Source: Candidatus Saccharibacteria bacterium UBA1949 (GTDB lineage: Bacteria > Patescibacteriota > Saccharimonadia > Saccharimonadales > Saccharimonadaceae). Taken from it: DNA of 6,680 bases. Location of the stretch: contig DDER01000033.1 in NCBI GenBank assembly GCA_002336735.1, positions 25,390 to 32,069 on the forward strand. Reading direction: 5' to 3'. A program made the position numbers and the translations under genes. Under the pieces are notes generated by a model. The model was not told where the DNA came from and did not search any database. It saw only the letters and a list, made by a program, of their open reading frames with translations. Shown here piece by piece: positions 6,525-6,680 of the stretch (position 1 is its first letter; each line of letters begins with the position of its first letter).

Positions 6525-6610
6525 TGAGAACTGCCAGTGGCAGTTCGCAAGGGAACGTCACAAATGAACTTGGTTCATTTGACTGACTTCCGGGGTCGCC
6601 GAACGTGACC
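6525..6610 (+). ncRNA. Insertion C in the T loop (structured RNA element)
   Basis: It starts TGAG after the T stem CCGGG. Hairpin 1 is GAACTGCC (6528-6535), loop AGT, GGCAGTTC (6539-6546), then GCAAGG. Hairpin 2 is GGAA, bulge, GTCA, CAAATGAAC, loop TTG, GTTCATTTG, bulge, TGAC, TTCC (about 6552-6591). GG is followed by hairpin 3: GGTC (6594-6597), 9-nt loop GCCGAACGT, GACC (6607-6610). Compared with insertion B, hairpin 1 and hairpin 3 stems change on both sides while pairing is kept, and the loop wording GCMGAAYGT is conserved. Confidence 0.65.
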
Positions 6611-6628
6611 GATTCCCGCGGCGAATCG
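6610..6628 (+). other. Hairpin at the 3' end of the interrupted tRNA-like gene
   Basis: CGATTC (6610-6615) and GAATCG (6623-6628) form a perfect 6-bp stem around the loop CCGCGGC. It uses the same bases as the 3' half of the T arm, so the two folds exclude each other. It lies where an acceptor 3' strand and CCA would be expected. It could mark the 3' end of the RNA or be a processing site; no U-run follows, so it is not a standard terminator. Confidence 0.4.
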
Positions 6629-6640
6629 AACCTTATCAGG

Positions 6641-6646
6641 TATAAT
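6641..6646 (+). promoter_or_regulatory. -10 box of the second tRNA-Glu gene
   Basis: A perfect TATAAT ends 9 nt before the tRNA at 6656. No recognisable -35 hexamer is found at 16-18 nt distance, and there is no TG extension. It may be an independent promoter, or the gene may be reached by transcripts from 6244-6272. Confidence 0.45.
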
Positions 6647-6655
6647 TCATAGTAT

Positions 6656-6680
6656 GGTCTCATCGTCTAACGGTTAGGAC
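6656..6680 (+). tRNA. tRNA-Glu (partial, 3' part outside window)
   Basis: The 25 visible bases are the acceptor 5' strand GGTCTCA, T8, C9, D stem GTCT, an uninterrupted D loop AACGGTTA and D stem GGAC (6677-6680). This is the normal 5' half of a bacterial tRNA-Glu. The anticodon is not in view, so the identity rests on the tRNA-Glu-like wording and on the match to the copy at 6286, which shares 19 nt of identity (6284-6302 with 6654-6672). It is probably the working copy, 370 bp downstream of the interrupted one. Confidence 0.8.

Larger units (their letters stand above)
6286..6628 (+). tRNA. tRNA-Glu-like gene interrupted in the D, anticodon and T loops
   Basis: The tRNA pieces are in order and pair as in a cloverleaf. 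These are acceptor 5' strand GGTCTCA (6286-6292); T8/C9; D stem GTCT (6295-6298) with GGAC (6409-6412); A26; anticodon stem CCAGG (6414-6418) with CCTGG (6511-6515); variable CAAT; and T stem CCGGG (6520-6524) with CCCG (6615-6618, four pairs). Each loop is broken by a structured insertion (6303-6406, 6419-6506, 6525-6610). The first 17 nt, with two bases before them, equal the second copy at 6654-6672, and the GGACACC wording is typical of tRNA-Glu. TCAT (6507-6510) fits the 3' side of a UUC anticodon loop. Joining the pieces by simple excision leaves each loop 1-3 nt short, and no TGAGACC acceptor strand follows the T stem. So it may be a pseudogene, a precursor with unusual processing, or a functional non-translating RNA. 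The end coordinate is approximate. Confidence 0.75.

Noticed and set aside
6286..6630. A group I or group II intron, tmRNA, or RNase P RNA
   Set aside because: The insertions are about 85-105 nt, too short for a group I or group II core, and no P7 or domain V wording is visible. There is no tmRNA tag reading frame or Ala-type acceptor stem. The RNase P signature stretches are absent.
6472..6663. Minus-strand 63-codon reading frame
   Set aside because: It runs antisense through the insertions and the T arm, has no start signal and no recognisable protein features. It is a chance reading frame.

Overview
The window looks like a stretch of a small bacterial genome, most likely Patescibacteria/CPR and plausibly a Saccharibacteria (TM7)-type organism. 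This is inferred from the style of the proteins (a DUF3048 protein beside a PAS-type histidine kinase, an FtsX/MacB-type permease with a very large ectodomain), from promoters lying almost on top of start codons, and from ordinary use of TGA as stop. No rRNA or other firm taxonomic marker is present, so the placement is tentative.

Layout. Bases 1-348 are the 3' end of a glutamyl-tRNA synthetase gene cut by the window edge. Convergent to it (371-2804, minus strand) is a two-gene ABC exporter operon: an ATPase of the LolD/MacB type and a permease whose start overlaps the ATPase stop. A 233-bp divergent intergenic region follows. Then, on the plus strand, come a membrane-anchored DUF3048 protein (3038-4129) and an overlapping membrane histidine kinase (4120-5640). 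A non-coding, imperfect foldback element (5651-5816), flanked by a 5-bp direct repeat, separates the kinase from a stand-alone receiver-domain response regulator (5854-6246). The regulator has its own promoter and probably a leaderless start. Kinase and regulator plausibly form a phosphorelay pair.

The most unusual part is 6244-6680. A good promoter leads into a tRNA-Glu-like sequence (from 6286) whose stem halves occur in the correct order but are broken in the D loop, the anticodon loop and the T loop by three insertions of about 104, 88 and 86 nt. The insertions share one architecture: a TGA start, a 7-8 bp hairpin with a 3-nt loop, GCAAG(G), an internal stem or stems, then a short hairpin with a GCMGAA-type loop. 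In the second and third insertions this last stem differs by compensatory changes. The 3' acceptor strand expected for a tRNA is missing. A second tRNA-Glu gene, uninterrupted at least through its first 25 nt, starts at 6656 and runs off the window. I cannot assign the insertions to a known intron class; they look like a small structured RNA family that has colonised every loop of one tRNA copy.
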